A stretch of DNA of 64,000 nt from an uncultured Acidobacteriia bacterium (GCA_903925015.1 CAIYDY010000119.1:1-64000); one strand, 5' to 3'. Shown: positions 52,105-60,660, counted from the stretch's first letter. Numbers and translations: made by a program. The notes: generated from the letters alone by a model not told the origin.

Positions 52105-52907
52105 GCCCGCAGCGCCTCGATCATCCGCCAGTCGCGCTCGCCAAATTCGCCCACGATCTCCAGTCCGGCTTTCCGCAGCGCAGCCGTAACCGTCGGCACA
52201 TCCACCGCCTCGAAGCCGCTCAGAATCGCGCGGCCGCCCGGTTTCAAAATCCGGAACCAATCGGACGCCAGTTCGGCTACCCAGGCCGGGCTGATATTCG
52301 CTACAACGATATCGGCGCAACCCTCCCCGACCGCATCCGCCGAGCCGGTAAAGACCGGCACGACGACGCCTGCCCGCTCGAAGTTCTCCTTCGCCACGGC
52401 AACGGCGTCGGGATCCGTATCGGATGCGAAGGCCCTGCCAGCCCCCAGGCGCACGGCGACCTCCGAAAGAATCCCGGACCCGGTTCCGATATCCACCACG
52501 ACGAACCCCGGCCGAACCAGGCGCTCGATCGCCTCCAGACACAGCCGTGTGGTCTCGTGCGCGCCGGTGCCAAACGCCAGACCGGCGTTGATCACCACGC
52601 GCATGCGGCCCACCGGGGTCGGCTCGTCGCGCCACTCGGGAATCACGAAAATCTTGTCACCGATTTCCATCGGTTGCAGGTACTCGCGCGCAAACGCAAC
52701 CCAGTCACGGGTGTCCGCCGGAGTGGCCTCGCCGCCGAAGCGGGACACAATTGCGGCTTGGTCTGCATGGGAGTCGAAGAAGACCCGGATGCGGGCGATG
52801 TCGTCCCAATCCTCCAGTTCCACGATGCCCGTGCACCCCGCCTCCCAAAGGTCGGCGATGGCAATTTCCTTCAGGTCTTGGCGGCAATCAAGGTCAATTG
52901 AGAACAT
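52101..52907 (-). CDS. prmA: Ribosomal protein L11 methyltransferase PrmA
   Basis: A 268-residue SAM methyltransferase that methylates ribosomal protein L11. The C-terminal core has the PrmA signature VINAGLAFGTGAHETTRLCL, SAM-binding VVDIGTGSGILSEVAVRLG, ASDTDPDAVAVAKEN and the motif VVANISPAW. The N-terminal L11-recognition domain begins IDLDCRQDLKEIAIADLWEAGCTG. ATG 52907 is used; a longer GTG start at 52928 would overlap the neighbouring start. Its start and that of the divergent DHDPS-fold gene are only 11 bases apart. Confidence 0.92.
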   Translation of the reverse strand: MFSIDLDCRQDLKEIAIADLWEAGCTGIVELEDWDDIARIRVFFDSHADQAAIVSRFGGEATPADTRDWVAFAREYLQPMEIGDKIFVIPEWRDEPTPVGRMRVVINAGLAFGTGAHETTRLCLEAIERLVRPGFVVVDIGTGSGILSEVAVRLGAGRAFASDTDPDAVAVAKENFERAGVVVPVFTGSADAVGEGCADIVVANISPAWVAELASDWFRILKPGGRAILSGFEAVDVPTVTAALRKAGLEIVGEFGERDWRMIEALRA

Positions 52908-52918
52908 AGTAGTTTCCG

Positions 52919-53821
52919 ATGAGCGCACAGGGCAAAATGAAGCTTCAGGGTATTCTGGCGTCGGTCGCGACGCCGTTCGACCACACAGGCGCGATTTACC
53001 GCGTCAAAGTCCAGCATAACTTTGAGAAGTGGTGCCGGACATCTTTGGGCGGATTCGTCGTTGGATCGCTGGCCGGCGAGGGACCGTTGCTGGAGGCCGA
53101 TGAGAAGCTGGAGTTGATCAAGCTGGCTGCTCCCATTGTCGATGATGCACGCGCGTTGATCCTGGATGTGTCCTCGGAGGGCGTGAATTCCGCGGCAACC
53201 TTGGCCGCCCGGGCTGCCGACGCCGGTGCCACCGCCGTCGTCACTTCCACCCCCTTCCGCTACCGTGAGACCGAACGCTCCGCCGAGTCCCAGTCCACCT
53301 ATTTCCGAGCTTTGGCGGACCGGTCGCCGATCCCGGTGCTGATCCACAACAACCCGGGCGCGACCGGCATCGATCTTTCAGCTGAAGTGGTGGCGGGTTT
53401 GGCAAGCCACCCGAACATCATCGGCGTTCTGGAAACCGGCACCCCGTCCAGCCGCATTTCGGAAATCCGTGCGCTCACCGGGAAGACGTTTACGATTCTG
53501 ACCGGAACCGACGCCCAGCTGTGGGACGGACTCCGGGCCGGTGCCAACGGGGCCGCCCTCGCCACCGCTTCCGCAGCCCCGTACGCCACCATCGCGATCT
53601 GGGAGGCTTTCCGTACCCGCGAGGAGGACGCCGGCATCGATTGGCAGGCGCGCATCGCCCATCCCTCGTACTTGATCACAACACTGCACGGTCCCGGCGG
53701 GCTCAAGCATGCCATGGATCTCAACGGGTACTACGGCGGACCGCCGCGTTTGCCCCTTGCTGTGCCCACGCCCGATGTCCGGGACGCCATCGAAGACGCT
53801 TTCCGCGATCTGAAGGGATAG
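52919..53821 (+). CDS. DapA/DHDPS-fold family protein lacking the catalytic residues
   Basis: A 300-residue TIM-barrel protein of the dihydrodipicolinate synthase / N-acetylneuraminate lyase family, recognisable from GILASVATPFDHTG, GGFVVGSLAGEGPLLEADEKLEL and NPGATGIDLS. The Schiff-base lysine is replaced: the usual GIKEA reads GVLETG (L171 where Lys is expected). The catalytic tyrosine that precedes NxPxRTG is H143 (IHNNPGATG). The TPYY strand reads TPFRYR. Aldolase chemistry by the normal mechanism is therefore unlikely. The rest of the barrel is intact, with no frameshift. Start ATG 52919 is 11 bases from the start of prmA. Confidence 0.8.
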   Translation: MSAQGKMKLQGILASVATPFDHTGAIYRVKVQHNFEKWCRTSLGGFVVGSLAGEGPLLEADEKLELIKLAAPIVDDARALILDVSSEGVNSAATLAARAADAGATAVVTSTPFRYRETERSAESQSTYFRALADRSPIPVLIHNNPGATGIDLSAEVVAGLASHPNIIGVLETGTPSSRISEIRALTGKTFTILTGTDAQLWDGLRAGANGAALATASAAPYATIAIWEAFRTREEDAGIDWQARIAHPSYLITTLHGPGGLKHAMDLNGYYGGPPRLPLAVPTPDVRDAIEDAFRDLKG

Positions 53822-53892
53822 CGATCCTGCAGGACGCCGACGGGGCAAAGTTTTTTAGCAACCGGGCACGGTTTCGTGGAATCATCCATGGC

Positions 53893-54861
53893 ATGAAGTC
53901 GCTCTTGGTCGCAGCCCTCACCTTTATATGTCTCTGCACCTCGGAAGGGCTTGCCCAGACGGCTGCCCTGTCCGGCACGGTGGTGGACACCGCCGGGGCC
54001 TCCATTGCCAATACGCGGGTGGTCTTGTCGATGGAGGGCCGGACGGCCAGCCCGGAGACCTTGACGGACAGTTCCGGTGCCTTCCTGTTCGCCGATCCCG
54101 GAGTCGGTCCCTACCGGCTGGCGTTCACCGCAAAGGGCTTCGCGACGAAGACGGTCACCGGAGAACTGTCTGCCGGCCAGACGCTTCAGCTATCGCCAAC
54201 AACGCTGGCGATTGACGCGCTGGCGACCGAGGTCAACGTCACGCAAACCCAGGTCGAACTCGCCCAAGCCCAGATCGCAGTCCAGGAACGACAGCGCTTG
54301 CTGGGGGTGATCCCCAACTTTTTTGCCAGCTATGATCCCGACGCGGCTCCCCTCACCACCAAGCAGAAGTTGGAACTTACGGCGAAGAGCTGGGTGGATC
54401 CGTCATCGTTCGTGATCGGCGGCATCATCGCGGGAGTCTGGCAGGCGCAGAACACCCATAAAGGCTTCGGGCAGGGAGCCCAAGGCTATGCGAAACGCTA
54501 CGGGGCCAGCTTTGCCGACTACGGCACCATGCTTCTGTTGGAGAAAGTGGTCACTCCGTCCATCTTCAAGCAGGACCCGCGCTATTTCCACAAGGGCAGC
54601 GGCAGCAAGGGCTCAAGGGCACTCTATGCCGTCAGCCGAACGTTTGTATGCCGTGGGGACAACAAGAAGGACCAGTTCTGCTACTCCAGTCTCATCAATC
54701 GTTTCGGTACCGGCTTCGTCACCAACTACTATTACCCGGCGGCAGACCGTGACAAGTCCAGCGTCATCCTGCGCAATTCCGCGATCGGCATCGGGGGTGA
54801 GGCACTGGGTTACCTATTCCAGGAGTTTGTGGCGAAGAAAATCACCCGCAAACGGAGATAG
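53893..54861 (+). CDS. Exported protein with a carboxypeptidase-regulatory-like domain
   Basis: A 322-residue protein. The signal peptide (about 1-21) is followed by a CarboxypepD_reg-like Ig domain (about 23-105; ALSGTVVDTAGASIANTRVVLSM). A second part with glycine-rich helical and beta character follows (FVIGGIIAGVWQAQNTHKGFGQGAQGYAKRYGASFADYG, and FGTGFVTNYYYPAADRD). No barrel or catalytic motif is evident. Start ATG 53893 begins the signal peptide 71 bases after the DHDPS-like gene. Such domain architectures are frequent in acidobacterial surface proteins; the function is unknown. Confidence 0.65.
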   Translation: MKSLLVAALTFICLCTSEGLAQTAALSGTVVDTAGASIANTRVVLSMEGRTASPETLTDSSGAFLFADPGVGPYRLAFTAKGFATKTVTGELSAGQTLQLSPTTLAIDALATEVNVTQTQVELAQAQIAVQERQRLLGVIPNFFASYDPDAAPLTTKQKLELTAKSWVDPSSFVIGGIIAGVWQAQNTHKGFGQGAQGYAKRYGASFADYGTMLLLEKVVTPSIFKQDPRYFHKGSGSKGSRALYAVSRTFVCRGDNKKDQFCYSSLINRFGTGFVTNYYYPAADRDKSSVILRNSAIGIGGEALGYLFQEFVAKKITRKRR

Positions 54862-54865
54862 GGCT

Positions 54866-56305
54866 TCATCTGGGGCGGCTATAGCCCTGCGATTTGTATT
54901 TCTCCAGCAGCGTCGCCAGCCGGTCCACCACATCCGGGCGTTTTTGGTAGAGGTTGTAGCGCTCCTCGGGGTCTTTTGAAAGGTCGTAGAGTTGTCCGGC
55001 GGGCCCTCCCGGAGCTTGCTCCACGGTCGAGGGCGGACTGAAACCGCCCGAACCCAGCCCCAACTCCAGCTTCCAAGTGCCTTCCCGAATTGCGAACATG
55101 CCGCCGTTGGAATGGTGCACGATCGCTTCCCGAACGGGTTTGGCGGGTGGACCCAGCAATTCCGGCATCAGGTTGTAGCTGTCCTCGCCAGCGTCTTGCG
55201 GCAACTTCGCGCCGGTCAGGGCCGCAAGTGTTCCCATCAGGTCAGTCAGGCAACCCAGATGGTTGTTCACGGAACCCGGCTTGATATGTCCGGGCCAGCG
55301 AGCGATGAACGGAATCCGGTGGCCACCGTCCCAGACGTCGGCCTTTTCACCTCGCCATGTGGCGTTGGCGAGATGCGCGTAGCGCTCCTTATCCTCCACC
55401 TTCCAATCGGCTCCGTTGTCGCTGGTGACAATGAAAAGCGTGTTGTTGGCAATTTTGGCGTCGTCGATCGCCTTGGATATCCGGCCAACAAGGTCGTCGA
55501 CCTCGGTAACGAAATCGCCGTAATCGCCAGCCTTCGAACGGCCCTTGTTCTCCGCCTTGGGTAGCCACGGCGTGTGCGGACCTGAAAACGCGACGTAGAG
55601 GAAGAACGGCTGGGTCGGTGTCTTGGCCCGATCCTGAATGATGCTTACGGCCTTCTCGGTGATTGTGGGAAGGACTTCCTCGAGCTTCAGACTGGGCGAA
55701 ATGGGGCCGGGTCGCCAGAAGACCCCGCGCGGCGCATTTTGGCCGGGGGTGTTGGCGGTGGGCTGCTCGACGGCGTGGTCGTTTTCGAAAAATAGGTACG
55801 GCGGCATGTCGAGCGAGGCCGGAATACCGTAGTAGTAGTCAAAGCCCCGGTCGGTCGGGCAGGGGTGGAGCGGCTTGCTGTAGTCGGTCTTGGCGTCGGT
55901 GCCCAATCCCAGATGCCACTTGCCGACCCCGGCGGTGTAATAGCCCTGCGATTTCAGCATCGCCGGGACCGTGAGGCGTCCATCCTCGATCAGATAGGGG
56001 CTGTAGCCGTCCAGCACCCCCTTCTTGAGGCGCGTCCGCCAGCTGTAGCGGCCTGTGAGGATGCCGTAGCGGGTGGGCGTGCAGACGGCGGACGGCGAAT
56101 GCATGTCTGTGAATCGCATGCCTTGGGTCGCGAGCCGGTTGCCGTTGGGGGTGGGGATGGCGGATTCGGGGTTGTAGCAGGACATGTCGCCCCAGCCCAA
56201 GTCGTCGGCGAGGATGTAGACGATGTTGGGGTGGTTTTCGGCGGGAAGCGCCGTGGCGGCGGCTAGGCCAAGGGCTGCGGTGCGGCAGAAGTCGCGGCGG
56301 TTCAT
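54866..56305 (-). CDS. Type I sulfatase with Tat signal
   Basis: A 479-residue exported sulfatase. The leader (MNRRDFCRTAALGLAAATAL) has the twin-arginine pattern. The metal site starts IVYILADDLGWGD. C75 in CTPTRYGILTGR is the C-x-P-x-R formylglycine site, which needs a maturation enzyme that is not in view. VALSGPHTPW-type and SDNGADWK residues complete the active site. It would release sulfate from sulfated polysaccharide. The ATG overlaps the upstream small gene's stop. It converges on the preceding gene with 4 bases between stops. Confidence 0.92.
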   Translation of the reverse strand: MNRRDFCRTAALGLAAATALPAENHPNIVYILADDLGWGDMSCYNPESAIPTPNGNRLATQGMRFTDMHSPSAVCTPTRYGILTGRYSWRTRLKKGVLDGYSPYLIEDGRLTVPAMLKSQGYYTAGVGKWHLGLGTDAKTDYSKPLHPCPTDRGFDYYYGIPASLDMPPYLFFENDHAVEQPTANTPGQNAPRGVFWRPGPISPSLKLEEVLPTITEKAVSIIQDRAKTPTQPFFLYVAFSGPHTPWLPKAENKGRSKAGDYGDFVTEVDDLVGRISKAIDDAKIANNTLFIVTSDNGADWKVEDKERYAHLANATWRGEKADVWDGGHRIPFIARWPGHIKPGSVNNHLGCLTDLMGTLAALTGAKLPQDAGEDSYNLMPELLGPPAKPVREAIVHHSNGGMFAIREGTWKLELGLGSGGFSPPSTVEQAPGGPAGQLYDLSKDPEERYNLYQKRPDVVDRLATLLEKYKSQGYSRPR

Positions 56306-56535
56306 TTCGAGTCCTTATTGTGGCGGGTGTGGATTTGGTCGTCGAGGGTGATCCGCCGCCACACTTCCGTGGCCCGCTTCTGGAGTTCGATCAGCGCAAC
56401 GCGCGATTTCTCGAAAACGTCGTCGCCCGCGCGCTCTCCGAGTTCCGCCAGGATCTCGCCGATGAGGCGGAGTTGGTCCGATGGGGGCAGTCTCTGGATG
56501 CGGCGGCGTGCTTTTTCGTAGGGAGTCGCGAGCAT
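56302..56535 (-). CDS. Small helical protein, possibly an antitoxin-like N-terminal segment
   Basis: A 77-residue charged protein, mostly helical: TPYEKARRRIQRLPPSDQLRLIGEILAELGERAG. A similar IQxLPPxxQLRLIxEI motif occurs in some antitoxin and addiction-module proteins, but the resemblance is weak. It has no toxin partner. ATG 56535 was chosen from the leader; a longer frame overlapping the next gene is spurious. Its TGA overlaps the start of the sulfatase (ATGA), so it is coupled to that gene. Confidence 0.5.
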   Translation of the reverse strand: MLATPYEKARRRIQRLPPSDQLRLIGEILAELGERAGDDVFEKSRVALIELQKRATEVWRRITLDDQIHTRHNKDSK

Positions 56536-56542
56536 GGGGGAA

Positions 56543-57202
56543 TTATAGCGGTTCCACACCCACCACCCATGGCTCGAACGACTTGCCGAAGCGCAGGTGG
56601 ACGTGGAAGTGGGGGCTGCTCCGGCCCATTTTCTGGATCTGGTCCGAAAAAGGTCGGGGCACATGGATCTCGTTGTTGGCCGGAGAAATCCACGCATATA
56701 GATTGGGCTTGCTCGGCGATCCTGAAGACATCCCGACCACAGCCGCCATCACGAGGACCTTGGACCTATCCGGATATTTCGCGCGCAGGCGCTCGGGGTT
56801 CAAACCCGCGTCAATTGCAACCAACTGGCTCAGTTTGTCGGGGTTGAATTGCCCCAGGGTATCCCCCCTCTGCGCTTGGGCCGCCCACGCGGGTCCGGCG
56901 TACTCGACGGCGGCATACACTCGTCGCGGCTGCTGTGGCTCGAAGTTGTCGTTGAAGCCGAGGCTCCGCAATTTGTTCCGGTCCAGAAAGTCCGCCTGCT
57001 GCCGGAAGGGTGACACCCATTGCATCCGCAACGCGACACCGGAGTCATCGTCGTTGGGCATCGGGACTTGGGTCAGCTCGCGTTCCGAAAGCACGAGCTC
57101 GGAATCGGCTGAACCGGTCCGATTTGCGTGCGCATGGAAAAGCACGAATGCGTTCGCGACCAGCAATGTCACGATGGCTGCAACCAACGATCCAGTCTTC
57201 AT
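56543..57202 (-). CDS. DUF4824 / GDYXXLXY-type membrane-anchored protein
   Basis: A 219-residue protein with an N-terminal signal anchor (about 5-25, LVAAIVTLLVANAFVLF). The extracytoplasmic part begins SELVLSERELTQVPMP, followed by GVALRMQW and RRVYAAVEYAGPAW. Such pairings with a DUF2157 membrane protein (the next gene) are common, and in that pattern this partner is called GDYXXLXY or DUF4824. Its ATG overlaps the stop of the DUF2157 gene. Function unknown; the pair probably forms an inner-membrane complex. Confidence 0.65.
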   Translation of the reverse strand: MKTGSLVAAIVTLLVANAFVLFHAHANRTGSADSELVLSERELTQVPMPNDDDSGVALRMQWVSPFRQQADFLDRNKLRSLGFNDNFEPQQPRRVYAAVEYAGPAWAAQAQRGDTLGQFNPDKLSQLVAIDAGLNPERLRAKYPDRSKVLVMAAVVGMSSGSPSKPNLYAWISPANNEIHVPRPFSDQIQKMGRSSPHFHVHLRFGKSFEPWVVGVEPL

Positions 57203-58278
57203 GCGGCACCAACTTCCGGAGTGATCGCCAATCGGGTTCGCAGATTCTTGAATGCGGCCACCAAGCCGATGGCCAACAAGCCGATCAAGGCGAAGAACAG
57301 ATACTTCGGCATCCACAGCCACCACCAGTGGTAGAGGCGGGTGAAGAGAAATATGGTGAAGAAGACGGCACCAGTGTTGACCGTACCCGTCCAACCCCGC
57401 GCGATCCCCCACCAGATGGCTCCGACCGACACCGCGAGTCCTACCAATTCATAGAGCCGCGCGATGGTCTCGCGATCCCAAGGCAGATAGCTGGGTACAC
57501 CCGATTCGGCCAAGGCCAGGATGGCGGTAAGGAGGGTTACCGCGCCTACTTGGCGGCAGACTGGGTCGAAATCAGTGTTGCCGGACCGTCGGATTGCAAA
57601 CGGTGCGAGGAATACTGCCAAGCCCAGGGGCAGGAATACCTCGGGGCGACCCGCGAAGTAGTTCCATGGATTGCCCTGCAGGGTTGTGACCGTTGCCGCG
57701 GCATAGGCGGTGAGAAGGGCGATTCCGATGGCCAAATGGAGCCGAAGTCCGTACCGGTAGGCGAGCAGGAGGGCGAACACACCCCACGGGAGCAGTGCAC
57801 CTTCCGTGGGAACCAGATTGAAAATGCTCCCCAGCACCGCTAAGTTCATGATGAAGGCGGTCAGTGCCACCAAGCCGAACAAGCCCGTGAAATAGCGGGC
57901 ACGCTCACGACGGGCGGCAAACTCGGTTGTTGCCAGGAGCAGCATCGGGGTGGCGATCAGGATTGCGACCTGCTGCCAAGTTTCCAAGTATCCCCAGTAG
58001 CGCAGAAAGAACAGGACCAGGGCAGCGCATAGGGCGAAACCACCGAGGGTGGCTGCGATTCGCATCCCCCACGAAACGCGTCTCTGCGAGGAGGTGGTAT
58101 CTACGTCGAATTGCCGTTCGAGCTCCTGCAAGCCGTTGCGCGACCATTCGTCGAAACGGGCCAGTTGTTCGTGGGTCAGCTGTAGAACGTCGCGCAGCTC
58201 GGCACCCGAAATTTCCTCGCGCAGAGCCCGGATCCGGTCGGCCTTTCTTTGCGCGGCGGCTGCAGTCGAATTGGCCAC
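57199..58278 (-). CDS. DUF2157 multi-pass membrane protein
   Basis: A 359-residue protein. A cytoplasmic N-terminal part (about 1-70) is followed by about 10 hydrophobic segments, such as IAATLGGFALCAALVLFFL, VAILIATPMLLLATTEF and AIGIALLTAYAAATV. The DUF2157 family is uncharacterised and occurs with the DUF4824-type partner encoded downstream. It ends one operon; the next gene to the right is on the other strand. Confidence 0.7.
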   Translation of the reverse strand: MANSTAAAAQRKADRIRALREEISGAELRDVLQLTHEQLARFDEWSRNGLQELERQFDVDTTSSQRRVSWGMRIAATLGGFALCAALVLFFLRYWGYLETWQQVAILIATPMLLLATTEFAARRERARYFTGLFGLVALTAFIMNLAVLGSIFNLVPTEGALLPWGVFALLLAYRYGLRLHLAIGIALLTAYAAATVTTLQGNPWNYFAGRPEVFLPLGLAVFLAPFAIRRSGNTDFDPVCRQVGAVTLLTAILALAESGVPSYLPWDRETIARLYELVGLAVSVGAIWWGIARGWTGTVNTGAVFFTIFLFTRLYHWWWLWMPKYLFFALIGLLAIGLVAAFKNLRTRLAITPEVGAA

Positions 58279-58347
58279 AGCGTTATCGTATCCGATGTTG
58301 GGTCTTGAGTGAATAGCTCCCGGCCCGGAAGTTGTAAACTAGGCGAC

Positions 58348-58668
58348 ATGGACAGGCCACACGGACAGGCCATTTTGAGGGATGATGTGCTCACCCGACT
58401 CCGGCAACACCAGCGGGAGTTAACGGATTTGGGGATAGAGCACCTGTCGCTGTTCGGCTCGATGGCACGGGGCGACGAGACTGCGTCGTCCGATATCGAC
58501 CTGCTTGCCGTTCTTGACGCGACGAGGAAATTCTCGCTTTTGGAAATGGTGGCTCTGGAAAACCGGTTGTCCGACCTGCTGGAGAAACCTGTGGATCTGG
58601 CCCCCGAGCGATCACTGCGGGACACCATCCGGGAGCGCGTCTTGAGCGAGGCCGTTGTTGCCTTTTAG
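58348..58668 (+). CDS. MNT-type nucleotidyltransferase (MntA-like antitoxin family)
   Basis: A 106-residue protein with a minimal nucleotidyltransferase domain: LSLFGSMARGDETASSDIDLLAVL (GS-x-DID, with acidic pair) and KPVDLAPERSLRDTI (third acidic residue). In known MntA/HepT systems, such a protein AMPylates the HEPN toxin HepT; no HEPN gene is adjacent here. Start ATG 58348 follows AGGCGAC. It lies at the right edge of a more AT-rich stretch and faces a three-gene minus-strand operon across 74 bases. It may be an orphan or a partner of that operon. Confidence 0.75.
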   Translation: MDRPHGQAILRDDVLTRLRQHQRELTDLGIEHLSLFGSMARGDETASSDIDLLAVLDATRKFSLLEMVALENRLSDLLEKPVDLAPERSLRDTIRERVLSEAVVAF

Positions 58669-58742
58669 GGATTCGGACCGGTCCTTGCGGGATTTTTGCT
58701 GATGCGAATCGACCCGCCTTGTTAAGATACTCCTCGCCGGAC

Positions 58743-59324
58743 TTACCGCCGAGCGATAAGGAGCATCATAGCGATCAATTCGTTTGCGAATTGGCGAAAG
58801 GCCGACCTGATCAATCTGGTCGATGCTGAGTCGTAGGGACCCGGAAACGGACTGTCTTCCAAGGCATCCTTGAGGGCACCACGCGCATCCTTCAACTTCT
58901 CCAACGTGATCCCCGGTTCGGGACATAATTGAAGCGCCATGTCCAACGAAAGAACCGAGTTTGATAGCTCTCGTTCCGTTTCCAACAGCCGTTGCTGTTC
59001 ACCTGGTGTGAGCTTGTGTGAGGTTCGGCAGAACTCCGCACTCGCGCGGAGTTCTGCCAGCGCTTTTTTTACGTCGCGAGCAACGTCAAGCAATATCTCT
59101 GTTTCAGCTTTTCTTGATGCGGACTGGGTCACGAACAGATAATTGACCCAGTAAACCAAAACCAGCGTAGTGGCAGTGCTAAACACTGTTGCGATAGCCG
59201 CCAATACAGCGCCTGGATCGATTTCACGATTGAACTTTAGGGATTGCACCGAAAGTCCCAACCAAACCGATAGGGCTAGGCAGACTAGGAAAGCGGCCCC
59301 AGCAAGCCATCGAACCCATCTCAC
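58743..59324 (-). CDS. Two-TM protein with a helical cytoplasmic tail
   Basis: A 193-residue protein. TM helices at about 6-26 (WLAGAAFLVCLALSVWLGLS) and 40-66 (VLAAIATVFSTATTLVLVYWVNYLFV) are followed by a long helical region: AETEILLDVARDVKKALAELRASAE and QQRLLETERELSNSVLSLDMALQL. It has no recognisable enzyme motif. Its ATG overlaps the stop of the STAS-like gene upstream, as last gene of a coupled three-gene operon. A membrane effector is a possible role, but that is speculation. Confidence 0.6.
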   Translation of the reverse strand: MRWVRWLAGAAFLVCLALSVWLGLSVQSLKFNREIDPGAVLAAIATVFSTATTLVLVYWVNYLFVTQSASRKAETEILLDVARDVKKALAELRASAEFCRTSHKLTPGEQQRLLETERELSNSVLSLDMALQLCPEPGITLEKLKDARGALKDALEDSPFPGPYDSASTRLIRSAFRQFANELIAMMLLIARR

Positions 59325-59659
59325 GATTGGAACTTCGCCTTCTCGATGTAGCGGTGAATGTCTTCCTCCAAATAAGGCTCATCTAGGCAATCTATTTCGA
59401 TAGATCCTCGAACTTTAGCCCCCCCAAACTCGCGGGCTAAGCCGCCGAACGCCTCTTCAAGGAACGACGTGGGGTATCCTGCAGCACCATCCAGATTGAC
59501 CCGCAGTGTTGCACCAATTTTGAGCGCTTCTACGAACAAAGGCCGAAGCCACTCTTCCAAGAACTCCTGTCCAGAAAACTTTCCCTCGGTACGTTTGCGC
59601 GGACCGGGCGTGACGCTGAACTGGGAGGCGATATTCAAATCCAAATTCGTTGCGGTCAT
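59321..59659 (-). CDS. STAS-like DUF4325 protein
   Basis: A 112-residue protein matching the STAS-like DUF4325 family: GKFSGQEFLEEWLRPLFVEALK, ATLRVNLDGAAGYPTSFLEEAFGGLAREFGG and SIEIDCLDEPYLEEDIHRYI. A phosphorylatable serine, as in anti-anti-sigma STAS proteins, could be the residue in TSF. Such domains bind GHKL-type ATPases, and the gene directly upstream encodes one. ATGA overlaps on both sides couple its translation to its neighbours. Confidence 0.72.
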   Translation of the reverse strand: MTATNLDLNIASQFSVTPGPRKRTEGKFSGQEFLEEWLRPLFVEALKIGATLRVNLDGAAGYPTSFLEEAFGGLAREFGGAKVRGSIEIDCLDEPYLEEDIHRYIEKAKFQS

Positions 59660-60660
59660 GGTCTCACCACCTCCCAGTATAATAACGTTCCGTCGAACCC
59701 GAGGCTTAACTTGTGAAAATCACCCGTCTCCACATTGCCATAGGCATCGTTGGCGATCACCGTGAGGTTTCGAATGCGTCCGGCCCTGCAGTGGGTACAG
59801 ATTCCAGGAAGTCCATTTCCCCTCCCGTCGGTTCCCGTGCTTGATCGAACCTCCCCGTCAAGGATTTTCTTGAGTATATCCGAAGAGCTGAGGGTCCGGA
59901 TGGTCTGCATTAGTCTCAAGCGCATGGTAAGCGTGTGGCTTTCAAATATACCCACCCCTTGATCTAGGAACGTGAAGCACGCTCGCTCACGGTCGGCGTC
60001 GTAGTACACTGAGGCCCACCAAGGTTCGGGCGAGTGGCCTTCCGTGGCCGCGTGGTTCACGGTGTTCAACATTGCCTCACTCAGAACGGCGTAGCTGGGA
60101 CGGTGAGTGACCGCAACACCTGTCAGTTTTTCCATTGCAAATTTCACAAGCTCGTATGACACCTGCTGGTTGAACTTCTGCTCGACCGCCTCGCTGACGT
60201 TTGCACGTTTGATAACCCTGCCGTTTACCGGCTTGGGGAACGTATCCCTCGACGTTCTGACAAATTGGTGAAAACCCGAAGACTCGATCATTGCCTTGGG
60301 CATTGGGTAATCGGGAAGGTTGCCCGAGATCCGAGCGCCAGGCAGGCGAATGCGACGGATAATTGCCAGAAGGCAAGCGACGGCATCCGAAGTCAGATCC
60401 TTGACATTCTTGAGATCGACAAAAACCGACCGGTCCAGGCCCCGTTTTCGAAGTCGAGCTAGGAACCGTATCGTTTCATCCGTGTTGCGTATCAGAGAAA
60501 ATACAACGGGTGCCTCGAGCCGAATCTCCTTTCGTGTCGTCGCCCGGAGATTGCCCAAGTCGACTGGGTTGCCAGCCAAACGTGATCTAGCCCGCAATTC
60601 ATGACGTGAGCGTGCCGCGAGATGCCGCTTCCATTTTTGGCGGACGATCAGCCGTTTCAT
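59656..60660 (-). CDS. STAS-like plus GHKL ATPase protein (anti-sigma-kinase-like)
   Basis: A 334-residue protein. A strongly basic first 30 residues precede a STAS-like segment (about 75-135; SVFVDLKNVKDLTSDAVACLLAIIRRI). The C-terminal half (about 185-334) is a GHKL ATPase: N box LSEAMLNTVNHA (E195, N199, H203), G1 DQGVGI (233-238) and G2 GRGNGLPGI (279-287). The E-x3-N-x3-H form matches anti-sigma kinases of the SpoIIAB/RsbW group. It heads the operon with DUF4325 and two-TM genes. The upstream TAAAAT, 8-13 bases before ATG, hints at a leaderless start. Base composition is more AT-rich than flanks, suggesting acquisition. Confidence 0.72.
   Translation of the reverse strand: MKRLIVRQKWKRHLAARSRHELRARSRLAGNPVDLGNLRATTRKEIRLEAPVVFSLIRNTDETIRFLARLRKRGLDRSVFVDLKNVKDLTSDAVACLLAIIRRIRLPGARISGNLPDYPMPKAMIESSGFHQFVRTSRDTFPKPVNGRVIKRANVSEAVEQKFNQQVSYELVKFAMEKLTGVAVTHRPSYAVLSEAMLNTVNHAATEGHSPEPWWASVYYDADRERACFTFLDQGVGIFESHTLTMRLRLMQTIRTLSSSDILKKILDGEVRSSTGTDGRGNGLPGICTHCRAGRIRNLTVIANDAYGNVETGDFHKLSLGFDGTLLYWEVVRP

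Noticed and set aside
58348-58668. Complete HEPN-MNT toxin-antitoxin pair
   Set aside because: Only the MNT gene is present. The facing two-TM protein has no RxxxxH HEPN motif that I can see.
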